NCBI RefSeq assembly: GCF_000373965.1
Contig: NZ_KB892838.1
Location: forward strand, 1-64,000
Source: Uliginosibacterium gangwonense DSM 18521
GTDB lineage: Bacteria > Pseudomonadota > Gammaproteobacteria > Burkholderiales > Rhodocyclaceae
Direction of reading: 5' to 3'
DNA: 64,000 nt
The notes beneath the pieces were generated by a model. It was not told the origin of the DNA and did no database searches. It saw nothing but the letters and a program-made list of their open reading frames with translations. The stretch's first letter is position 1. Each line of letters opens with the position of its first letter. This document shows positions 6,912 through 14,412 of this stretch, one piece after another. The position numbers and the translations under genes were made by a program.

Positions 6912-9752
6912 TTACTGCAGTCGGAAATAGTCGAAGTCAGCCGATCCCCCAGCGGATTTTGTCCCAAAGTTGAATAAGGCAAACCGATAGCCTATGAATT
7001 GCTTGAGGTCATATGTCATATGGAGCGTATTGCCAATCACCTTCCAGCTTGTTCCATCAAGGCTGTAGTAAAACTTCGCTTGATCGGTTTGGTTGCGGAA
7101 GTCCATATCAATGCGCAGATAAATCCGGTTTTGGGTCAAACCAATTGTAGCCGCTTCTTTTGGAGTGCCGGTGCTTGCGTCTGTCATGACCACGGCGGTG
7201 GCATTGCCCGATTTCTTGACCCCAATCAGTCCATATTGGGTCTGCAAAGCGCCGAGGCCCGCATAGTCACCATCCTTCATGCCTGAAGTTTCCAACGCAA
7301 CGACTGCAGAGCTTTGTGGGCCGTAGGCGCGTTGTGTCAGGGAGTTGCGGGCACTGAGGAAATCAGCATCCACCCGCGTCGTAGTCAGGCGCAGATAGCC
7401 AGGCTTTTTGGCAAGTGACCAGCCGTTGTTATCCGGGTTGTGGTTCCATTGCCAAACCAAAGGAAGCTTGTAAATGCTCTGCTGCCCCTCGTTGAACTCG
7501 TCGGAGCTGACAATACCATTCACTCCTTGGCCTGCAACGTAGAAACCGAGCTTTTGTGGTACCTTGCCCGCGACTCCCATTACCGGCCACCCATCCTGCC
7601 ATGAGACTGGGACGAGGTAGGGGATACGCCCCACTGCACCACTATCGCGGAACAGAAATGCATACCATGTGCCTGACGGGGTATCGATTAGGCCACCTTG
7701 TGCGACGCCTTGATCTTGCAATGCAACCCGCCCTTCATACGGACCGGTTAGATTGCTGGCACGATAGATGATTTGCGAGCGCCCCTTACCCGAGGGCCAA
7801 CTGATGAGCGAAATATAATATCGGCCATTGATCTTTTGAAGATGGGTACCTTCGGCTGCAACGATGAAGCTAGAGCCTGCAACGGAAGATGCCTTCGCAA
7901 TGATCGTTTGATTCAAGCCACCTTGTTTGATGGCTGAAGCGTCGGCGGTGAGTTCGATGAGCTTGATGTCATCACTCCCGTAAGCAAGAAACACTCGGCC
8001 GTTATCAAAAAACAAGGAACTGTCGTGGTAAACACCGTTGAGTGTGGACGTAGTCCAGGGCCCATTCTCAATATCCTTGGTCTTGAAAATGTAGGTCTTG
8101 TTGCTAGTGTATGAAAAAGTGCTGACGTAGTAGGTGCCATTTACATAGCGGATACTACTTGCCCAAGAGCCCTTACCGTAGGCGTTCTTGCCATTTTCCA
8201 AATTAACACCAGCCTGTGTGTCGTAGGCATAATTGACTACACTCCAATTTACTAGGTCAGTCGACTTCATGATTGGCACACCGGGGCTCATATGCATCGT
8301 CGTGCTGGTCATATAGTAGACATTTCCGACCCTAATCACATCAGGGTCGGGAACGTCTGCCCAGACCAGGGGATTACTCGCCTCGACCGAAGCTGCCGTT
8401 GTGCTGGATGCGCTAACACTTGCCGCCGACTTGGTCAGTGGTTGGCTGACCGAACTGCCGCCAGAGGACGAAGAACTGCTGCTGGACGACGCACTCAACG
8501 AAGGCGTGGTTGCGGCGGCCTCCCCCACAAAAGTTGTCACACTTTTGGGGTCAACTGCAAAGCTGCTTGTACCGCTGACAAGCTTGTAGGTACCACCGTA
8601 CCCTACGTTGAGCACCTGCGTGGTACTGTATTTGGTAAATGAACTCACTTTGCTGCCTTGCAGCGTTACATTCAGAGTGCGTTGAGACGTGCCATTATTT
8701 ACAACGACCATCACAATCTTGTCGTCCGGGCTCTTGTAGGCAGTGACAAATACATCTGGATATGGGTTCTCGGTAGCACCGATCCGCTTGTAGCCCGGGC
8801 GCACGAAGCGAGCATATTGAGACATGATATAGCCGCGTTTGCTCACCTTGCCGTCTTCGCTCAGCAGGCCATAGCTGCGCCTGATATACCACCAGATGTA
8901 GGCATTGAAGTTCGCAGCCATGCACTTGTGCAATTCGGTGCCAACATCAACGGCGGAGGGCCATGCATTCCCGTCACTATTGTCTGTGTAGTGTTCGGTC
9001 ATCCACAATTCTTTACCCTTGCTGCGCGCAAGCGCGTAATCCTGTGGCGCTTTACCGTAGAGATGTCCGCCTATGATGCTTACGTAAGGGCTGGCCGTTG
9101 GGCTCTTGAGGATTGGATCGGTCAGCGCTTGGTTGAAGTTCAAAGATTCTGCCGCCAGTACTTTCAGCAAACTCAGGCGTGAGCCCTGACTACCAAGAAA
9201 ATTAACAAAGTCGCTCGCCGCCCAATCTCCTGATTCATAATTCGGATGCCAGTCCGGTTCATTCTGCAAAGACAAGGCATAGATCGGCGCATTGTTACGG
9301 GCCATGAAGTTCGTGAAATTTAGCAGGTGTGTAGCATATGCACTGTAATATTCAGGCAATAGCTTGCCGCCGTTGACCAGACTCTTGTTGGACTTCATGC
9401 TGGCAGGTGCAGACCAGGGCGTGGCAAGTAAAATTGCCCCTAGCGAGTGGGCACGTGCTGCGGAGGGGGTCTGAGTGCCCCAGTTGGCGGACGAGGGGTC
9501 AATTCGCATCCGCATGATCGACAGGCCAAGCTGGCCTTGGTTACTACCAAAGGCAGTATCGACTTGAGCTGTCGTAAGGTCGCTAATCCATCCAGCGCCA
9601 TTCATGCCTCCGAAACCTCGGATTGTTTGATATTCAGTCGCAGGATTGATACTCACAACCTGCGCTTCCGTTTGCACTGTATACAAACAGAACAAGCCAA
9701 GCAGAGATGGAAGTATAAGCTCGCGGACACGCCATTGCCCAATGTTTATCAC
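6912..9752 (-). CDS. Bifunctional secreted GH30 glucuronoxylanase / GH43 beta-xylosidase fusion
   Basis: I place the start at the GTG at 9,752 because AAGAGGAG lies just upstream; an ATG eight codons earlier has no ribosome site. This gives 946 residues with a signal peptide (LPSLLGLFCLYTVQTEAQ). The first module (about 30-410) is GH30, subfamily 8-like: SLQNEPDW near residue 164 carries the acid/base and ELWMTEHYTDN near 249 the nucleophile. A Ser-rich linker follows (about 420-470). The second module is GH43: WADVPDPDVIRVGNVYYMTS holds the catalytic Asp, and a C-terminal beta-sandwich (about 760-946) of the GH43 beta-xylosidase type completes it. The enzyme should cut xylan inside the chain and trim the products. 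It converges on the GH9 gene and has its own upstream region. Confidence 0.9.
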   Translation of the reverse strand: MINIGQWRVRELILPSLLGLFCLYTVQTEAQVVSINPATEYQTIRGFGGMNGAGWISDLTTAQVDTAFGSNQGQLGLSIMRMRIDPSSANWGTQTPSAARAHSLGAILLATPWSAPASMKSNKSLVNGGKLLPEYYSAYATHLLNFTNFMARNNAPIYALSLQNEPDWHPNYESGDWAASDFVNFLGSQGSRLSLLKVLAAESLNFNQALTDPILKSPTASPYVSIIGGHLYGKAPQDYALARSKGKELWMTEHYTDNSDGNAWPSAVDVGTELHKCMAANFNAYIWWYIRRSYGLLSEDGKVSKRGYIMSQYARFVRPGYKRIGATENPYPDVFVTAYKSPDDKIVMVVVNNGTSQRTLNVTLQGSKVSSFTKYSTTQVLNVGYGGTYKLVSGTSSFAVDPKSVTTFVGEAAATTPSLSASSSSSSSSSGGSSVSQPLTKSAASVSASSTTAASVEASNPLVWADVPDPDVIRVGNVYYMTSTTMHMSPGVPIMKSTDLVNWSVVNYAYDTQAGVNLENGKNAYGKGSWASSIRYVNGTYYVSTFSYTSNKTYIFKTKDIENGPWTTSTLNGVYHDSSLFFDNGRVFLAYGSDDIKLIELTADASAIKQGGLNQTIIAKASSVAGSSFIVAAEGTHLQKINGRYYISLISWPSGKGRSQIIYRASNLTGPYEGRVALQDQGVAQGGLIDTPSGTWYAFLFRDSGAVGRIPYLVPVSWQDGWPVMGVAGKVPQKLGFYVAGQGVNGIVSSDEFNEGQQSIYKLPLVWQWNHNPDNNGWSLAKKPGYLRLTTTRVDADFLSARNSLTQRAYGPQSSAVVALETSGMKDGDYAGLGALQTQYGLIGVKKSGNATAVVMTDASTGTPKEAATIGLTQNRIYLRIDMDFRNQTDQAKFYYSLDGTSWKVIGNTLHMTYDLKQFIGYRFALFNFGTKSAGGSADFDYFRLQ

Positions 9753-10191
9753 GACAACTCCTCTTGAATGCACCAATGAATTTATTTAAAGGAAAACACC
9801 TGATTGGCGTTAAACTTTGAATATGCATACAACAATAGCATTCAAAAATAACAAATCATAATATTTATTCGACGAACGGCATTCTAACAAACACTCCATA
9901 TTTCGACTATTTTAATTGAAATATCCATATATATCGCATGAAATAACATGTACATCTATGACACAAATATGTCTTGACATGCGATTACCGGCCAACCTGA
10001 GTTAAGCGCTTGGCGTTTCGCTAGCCAGCAAAAATGATCCGACTTCTATTTTTGCATCAAGGCAACGCTGAATGAGTTCCGATCAGACGCGTAATTTGCG
10101 TGCCGATATGAGCAGGCAGCCGGGGGGCAAGACTGAAACTTTCTATGGTTGTAGATCAACACGAGGGCACTGAAAAATATCGTCGGCCAAC
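9753..10191. promoter_or_regulatory. AT-rich region upstream of the GH30-GH43 gene
   Basis: About 440 bases, clearly richer in A+T than the flanking genes and without a gene. It must contain the promoter of the xylanase gene. Two inverted repeats are visible: ATCGCATG/CATGCGAT (9,933-9,940 and 9,978-9,985) and GCAAAAAT/ATTTTTGC (10,028-10,035 and 10,048-10,055). The block found upstream of the GH9 and lipoprotein genes is not here. I cannot name a regulator. Confidence 0.4.
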
Positions 10192-10307
10192 CAGCACTTC
10201 GTGCAACACTGGTTCAATCTGGCCGATGCGCGCGTGAGGATGCGCTGCCCGATGGTTCAGTGCTCTGGTATTTCGTGGGCATTGATCTGAGCCAGATCAC
10301 GCGCTAG
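10192..10307 (+). pseudogene. Fragment of an IS5-family transposase
   Basis: Reading from 10,192 gives QHFVQHWFNLADARV, then after a one-base frameshift EDALPDGSVLWYFVGIDLSQ and a stop at 10,305-10,307. This matches the conserved N-terminal part of IS5-type transposases (HFxQHWFNLxDxxxEDALYDSxxLRxFxGIDL). About 38 residues remain of a protein that is normally over 300, so the element is dead. It marks the border between the carbohydrate locus and the ilvBN genes. Confidence 0.75.
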
Positions 10308-10377
10308 GATTTAGTATGCAAATCATATACTCAAATGGGTTCTGCCCGTTTTTGCACGAATCCCGGCTAACCCATTA

Positions 10378-10397
10378 AATGGGGCCGCAGCCCCATT
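10378..10397 (-). terminator. Terminator-like hairpin after ilvN
   Basis: Perfect 8-bp stem AATGGGGC/GCCCCATT with a 4-base loop, three bases past the ilvN stop codon. On the minus strand it is followed by TTAATGGG, so the T-tract is weak. Confidence 0.6.
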
Positions 10398-10399
10398 GA

Positions 10400-10702
10400 T
10401 CACGCAAAGAATTCTTCTAAACGGTCGAACACAAGATGGCTGGCGCCATGCCTGATGACTGAGATCACATCCTCCAGCTTCTCCACCTGTGCAATCATTT
10501 GTGAGAGACGCTCATCCTCGCGCACCAGCAGCCAGATGCGGCTCTCTGTACCATCGCCCACCGGCATGCACAAAATCCCCTCCACGTTGAAGGCGCGCCG
10601 GGCAAACAGGCCGCATACATGCGTCATTACACCCGGATGGTTGCGCACATTCAGTTCCAGAATCACCTTATCCGCAGGCTCCAGTTTCATTGCAGCATTC
10701 AT
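10400..10702 (-). CDS. ilvN: Acetolactate synthase small (regulatory) subunit, IlvN type
   Basis: About 100 residues from the ATG at 10,702, which sits nine bases after GGAG and only four bases after the ilvB stop. A single ACT domain is visible: [20 protein letters not shown], then [19 protein letters not shown]. This is the short form seen in E. coli IlvN (about 96 residues), unlike the 160-residue IlvH found with ilvI in most betaproteobacteria. The subunit binds the large subunit and gives feedback inhibition by valine. It is translated with ilvB in one operon under the leader-peptide attenuator at 12,421-12,579. Confidence 0.93.
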   Translation of the reverse strand: MNAAMKLEPADKVILELNVRNHPGVMTHVCGLFARRAFNVEGILCMPVGDGTESRIWLLVREDERLSQMIAQVEKLEDVISVIRHGASHLVFDRLEEFFA

Positions 10703-10706
10703 TCTG

Positions 10707-12371
10707 TCAGTCTCCAATCATTTCTGTATTGGCTGCCCCCGGTGGCACCATGGGCAACACTTTCTGGTTGACGTCAATGGAACAATGGATCAGGCATGGC
10801 CCCTTGGTTGCCAGCGCCTGGGCAAGCATGGCACGTGGATCGGCCGCCTTGTCCAGATCGAAAGTGTGCATGCCGAAACCTTCGGCGATCTTCACAAAAT
10901 CGGTTCTCTTGCGATAATCCGAGGCGTAATAACGTTCCCCATAAAACATGTTCTGCTGTTGATGCACCAAGCCTAGCGACTGGTTGTTCATCAGCACCAC
11001 CTTGATGTTGACGTCTTCTTCCACGGCGGTGGCCATTTCCTGGATGTTCATCTTCAGACTACCATCGCCCGAGAAACAGACCACGGTGCGTTCTGGTTCA
11101 GCCAGGGCGGCCCCAATCGCGGCAGGCATGCCGAAACCCATGGTCCCCAGGCCACCCGAAGTCAGCCACTGGCGCGCGCGTCGCAAGGGGTAGGCTTGGG
11201 CCACCCACATCTGGTGCTGCCCCACATCGGTCGCAATGACAGCTTCATCGTCCAAAGCCTCCGCCACCGCAAGCACCAAGCCATAATGGCTACGTGGGTC
11301 TTCCGAGTCCAGCATTTGCATCGGGAACTGAGCCTTCAACAAACGAACCCGTTCGAGCCAGTTTTCACGCAATTTGACCTGGATGTGCGGCAGCAAAGCA
11401 GCCAACGCAGTCGCCACATCAGCCTGGATACCAATATGGGGGCGGCGGATTTTACCCAGTTCGGCAGCATCCACGTCGATGTGGATCACAGAGGCATTCG
11501 GGCAGAATTTCTCGGCCTTGCCAATAGCCCGGTCATCAAAGCGGGCGCCCACCACGATCAACAGATCTGCCTCTTCCAGCACATAGTTGGTATAGCGTGC
11601 TGCATGCATGCCCAGCATGCCCACCGACAAGGGGTGATCGACCGGCATGGCCCCCAGCGCCATCAGCGTCATGGTCGTAGGCAAACCTCCTTGCTCGGCC
11701 AACATCATGGTCTGGGCAGCCGCTTCGGCAGCAATCACCCCGCCACCGATATAGAGCACAGGGCGTTCAGCCGCGTTGATCATTGCTGCGGCCTGCTGGA
11801 TCTGCGTCATGTTGACTGCGGAAGGCTCATCCCGCTTGCCTGGTGCAGGCAGCTCATCAATTTCGATCATGGCCGTCTGCACATCCTTCGGGATATCTAC
11901 CCACACCGGGCCGGGGCGGCCCGATTCGGCAATGCGGAATGCCTCGGGAATCACATGCAGCAGCTCTTCAACGCTGTGAACCAGCCAATTGTGTTTGGTG
12001 ACCGGGATGGAAATGCCGTAGGTATCCACTTCCTGAAAGGCATCGGTACCGATCATGGATGAAGGCACTTGCCCGGTGATACACACCAGCGGAATGGAAT
12101 CGAGCTTGGCGTCTGCAATCGGCGTGACCAGATTGGTCGCCCCTGGCCCGCTGGATGAGATACACACCCCTGCCCGGCCACTGACTCGTGCCATCCCTTG
12201 GGCGATAAAACCGGCACCCTGCTCGTGGCGTGCCAAGACATGGTGAATCTTGGTGCTGCCCGCCAAAGCGTCGTACAGCGGTAAAGCCGCGCCACCGGGA
12301 ATGCCTGCCACGGTAGTGATGCCCTGCTGCTCAAGCAGGCGAACAATCAACTGCGCCCCTGAAATCTGCAT
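10707..12371 (-). CDS. ilvB: Acetolactate synthase large (catalytic) subunit, IlvB type
   Basis: Start chosen at the ATG at 12,371, which has AGGAG seven bases upstream; the open frame extends 15 codons further but into the attenuator loop region. The product has 554 residues. The N-terminal domain carries the catalytic glutamate in [20 protein letters not shown], the middle FAD domain follows, and the C-terminal ThDP motif is [20 protein letters not shown]. It joins two pyruvates into acetolactate, or pyruvate and 2-ketobutyrate into acetohydroxybutyrate, the first shared step of valine, leucine and isoleucine synthesis. Together with the short IlvN it forms the enterobacterial IlvBN type of enzyme. 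Confidence 0.96.
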   Translation of the reverse strand: MQISGAQLIVRLLEQQGITTVAGIPGGAALPLYDALAGSTKIHHVLARHEQGAGFIAQGMARVSGRAGVCISSSGPGATNLVTPIADAKLDSIPLVCITGQVPSSMIGTDAFQEVDTYGISIPVTKHNWLVHSVEELLHVIPEAFRIAESGRPGPVWVDIPKDVQTAMIEIDELPAPGKRDEPSAVNMTQIQQAAAMINAAERPVLYIGGGVIAAEAAAQTMMLAEQGGLPTTMTLMALGAMPVDHPLSVGMLGMHAARYTNYVLEEADLLIVVGARFDDRAIGKAEKFCPNASVIHIDVDAAELGKIRRPHIGIQADVATALAALLPHIQVKLRENWLERVRLLKAQFPMQMLDSEDPRSHYGLVLAVAEALDDEAVIATDVGQHQMWVAQAYPLRRARQWLTSGGLGTMGFGMPAAIGAALAEPERTVVCFSGDGSLKMNIQEMATAVEEDVNIKVVLMNNQSLGLVHQQQNMFYGERYYASDYRKRTDFVKIAEGFGMHTFDLDKAADPRAMLAQALATKGPCLIHCSIDVNQKVLPMVPPGAANTEMIGD

Positions 12372-12420
12372 CGCAATGCTCCTGAATCTGTCTAGGCCGA
12401 CAGCCGGAGGGGGCAAGAAA

Positions 12421-12450
12421 AACCCCCGTCGGCTAGCGCCGGCGGGGGTT
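12421..12450 (-). terminator. Attenuator terminator of the ilvBN leader
   Basis: On the minus strand AACCCCCGCCGGC (12,450-12,438) pairs with GCCGACGGGGGTT (12,433-12,421) with a single mismatch and a 4-base loop, followed by TTTTTC. It lies between the leader peptide and ilvB, 50 bases before the ilvB start. Confidence 0.92.
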
Positions 12451-12485
12451 GAAATCCTTAAGTCTAACTGGTCCCCGTTACGGCG
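12437..12485 (-). promoter_or_regulatory. Antiterminator of the ilvBN attenuator
   Basis: On the minus strand CGCCG-UAA-CGGGG (12,485-12,473) can pair with CCCCG-C-CGGCG (12,447-12,437), ten base pairs with a small internal loop. The UAA in the loop is the stop codon of the leader peptide. This pairing excludes the terminator hairpin, so ribosome position over the valine codons would set the outcome. The upstream CGCGU, paired with ACGCG in the last leader codons, could form the competing pause structure. Confidence 0.75.
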
Positions 12486-12579
12486 CGTTGCCGACTACGC
12501 TTACTACTACGCGTACGACTACGTCTGCTACCACGGGGGCAGCAGCAGTGATCGGAGCGGAGCAATAAACAGAGTTCAC
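12478..12579 (-). CDS. ivbL: ilvBN operon leader peptide (valine-rich)
   Basis: A 33-residue frame from a GTG at 12,579 to a TAA at 12,480-12,478. Its C-terminal half reads VVADVVVRVVVSVVGNAP, almost the same as the end of E. coli IvbL (VVVVRVVVVVGNAP). Eleven of the last 18 codons encode valine. Low charged valyl-tRNA would stall the ribosome here and favour the antiterminator, as known for E. coli ilvBN. The start is uncertain: an in-frame stop lies just upstream, no ATG is available and no clear ribosome site precedes the GTG. Confidence 0.85.
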   Translation of the reverse strand: MNSVYCSAPITAAAPVVADVVVRVVVSVVGNAP

Positions 12580-12728
12580 GGAGAAAAATTAAACCGAAGT
12601 GAGAAACGCAATTCCATTGAAGCACAGATAAACGGCGACCTCAAGTGCCCCAAGGCATGTACCGCTTGGAGCCCATCAAGCTTTCGGCTCCCATCTGCAT
12701 CCGTCATAACATACAGCCAGAAAGGCTT
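12580..12728 (-). promoter_or_regulatory. Promoter region of the ilvBN leader
   Basis: This 150-base gap separates the ilvBN leader from the end of fadD and must contain the ilvBN promoter. I could not pick a -35/-10 pair with confidence. At its left-hand (fadD) side a 7-bp stem with a GAA loop (about 12,717-12,735, minus strand AAAGGGCT-GAA-AGCCTTT region) overlaps the fadD stop codon and may end that transcript. Confidence 0.4.
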
Positions 12729-14402
12729 TCAGCCCTTTTCGACCTCGTTTCGCAGCGCCCGACGTAGAATTTTTCCTACATTGGTTTTAGGCAAACTGTC
12801 ACGAAATTCCACAAAATGTGGAACCTTGTAGCGAGTCAGATCCTTCTTGCAATGGCGAATGATGTCATCCACGGTCAGCTTGGGGTCTTTACGCACTACA
12901 AACAATTTGACCGCCTCACCCGAATGAGCATCCGGTACGCCAATCACAGCCGCCTCTGCCACACCAGGGTGGGTCGCAACTACATCCTCGATTTCATTTG
13001 GATAGACGTTGAACCCCGACACCACAATGATATCTTTCTTGCGATCCACTACTCGGAAGAAACCACCTTCATCCATCACTGCCACGTCCCCGGTGCGCAG
13101 GAAACCATCTTCGGTCATCACCTTGGCGGTTTCATCCGGGGCATTCCAATAGCCAAGCATCACCTGGGGGCCACGGCCACACAATTCGCCGGGGCTGCCA
13201 GGAGGGACTTCCTTGCCATCCTCATCGCGCAAAGAAAGTTCGGTAGAAGGCAGGGGCAAGCCAATTGCGCCATTAAATGCCTTCAGGTTGACCGGGTTGA
13301 TGCACAACGCGGGCGAAGCTTCAGTCAGCCCATAGGCTTCCAGCAGCATACCACCCGTCACTTGTTGCCAGCGGTCCGCCACGGCTTTCTGCGTGGCCAT
13401 GCCGCCGCCCAATGACAGATGCAGGCGCGAGAAATCCAGCTTGGCAAAGTCAGGGTGATTGAGTAGCGCGTTGAAAAGTGTGTTGACGCCCGTAATCACC
13501 GTAAAGGGATATTTCGCCAGTTCCTTGATAAAGCCGGGAATGTCACGCGGATTGGGAATCAGGACGTTGCTGGCACCGATCATGAAAAAGAAGATGCAGT
13601 TCGCGGTCAGCGAAAAGATGTGATACAGCGGCAAAGCCGTGACCACCACTTCCTGCCCCTCGCACAAGTTACCTTGCACCCAGGCATGGGCCTGCAGCAC
13701 GTTGGCAAGCGGGTTGCCGTGCCGCAGCATCGCGCCTTTGGCCACCCCGGTCGTCCCCCCCGTGTATTGCAGAAACGCCAAATCCTGCAAACTCACATCC
13801 ACGGGTTTGAACGCTTGGCGTGCGCCTTGACTCAGGGTCTTGTTAAACCGCACGGCATTGGGTAAAGACCACTTCGGCACCATCTTCTTGACGTGCCGTA
13901 CCACAAAGTTGATCAGCCCGCCCCGCACCGTCCCCAGCATATCCCCCAGGCTTGCCACCACCACATGTTTGACCACCGTATGGTCGATCACCTTCTGCAA
14001 GGTATGTGCGAAGTTCTCGATGATGACGATCACCTGGGCACCCGAATCCTTCAACTGGTGTTCCAGTTCGCGCGGAGTATAGAGCGGGTTGCAATTGACA
14101 ACCGTGTAGCCCCCCAGCATCGCACCAAACAGGCTGACGGGGTACTGCAACACGTTGGGCATCATCAATGCAATGCGCGTGCCCTTGGGCAACTTGAGTT
14201 CATTTTGCAGGTAGCTGGCAAACTGTCGCGCCAATACCCCTACCTGGCGGAAGCTCAGTTGCCCGCCCATGCAGTAGTAGGCGGTACGGTCACCCCAACG
14301 CTCCACACCATACTCAAACAACGCGCCAATCGATGAAAAACGCGCAACATCCACCTCGGCAGGCACCCCTGGGGGGTAGCTTGCCAACCAAGCCTTCTCC
14401 AT
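12729..14402 (-). CDS. fadD: Long-chain acyl-CoA synthetase
   Basis: 557 residues, the full length of FadD. The adenylate-forming motif YTGGTTGVAKGAML lies near residue 217, LEAYGLTEASP near 352 and the hinge VDRKKDIIVVSGFNVYPNEI near 446; PKTNVGKILRR near the end holds the catalytic lysine. The enzyme activates fatty acids with ATP and CoA for beta-oxidation or phospholipid use. The start at 14,402 has GAGGAG upstream. It begins 10 bases after the addA stop, so it probably shares the addBA transcript. Confidence 0.94.
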   Translation of the reverse strand: MEKAWLASYPPGVPAEVDVARFSSIGALFEYGVERWGDRTAYYCMGGQLSFRQVGVLARQFASYLQNELKLPKGTRIALMMPNVLQYPVSLFGAMLGGYTVVNCNPLYTPRELEHQLKDSGAQVIVIIENFAHTLQKVIDHTVVKHVVVASLGDMLGTVRGGLINFVVRHVKKMVPKWSLPNAVRFNKTLSQGARQAFKPVDVSLQDLAFLQYTGGTTGVAKGAMLRHGNPLANVLQAHAWVQGNLCEGQEVVVTALPLYHIFSLTANCIFFFMIGASNVLIPNPRDIPGFIKELAKYPFTVITGVNTLFNALLNHPDFAKLDFSRLHLSLGGGMATQKAVADRWQQVTGGMLLEAYGLTEASPALCINPVNLKAFNGAIGLPLPSTELSLRDEDGKEVPPGSPGELCGRGPQVMLGYWNAPDETAKVMTEDGFLRTGDVAVMDEGGFFRVVDRKKDIIVVSGFNVYPNEIEDVVATHPGVAEAAVIGVPDAHSGEAVKLFVVRKDPKLTVDDIIRHCKKDLTRYKVPHFVEFRDSLPKTNVGKILRRALRNEVEKG

Positions 14403-14412
14403 CCGCTCTCCT

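Noticed and set aside
8455-8500. Simple-sequence repeat of Ser codons
   Set aside because: It encodes the linker of the GH30-GH43 protein and is not a separate element.
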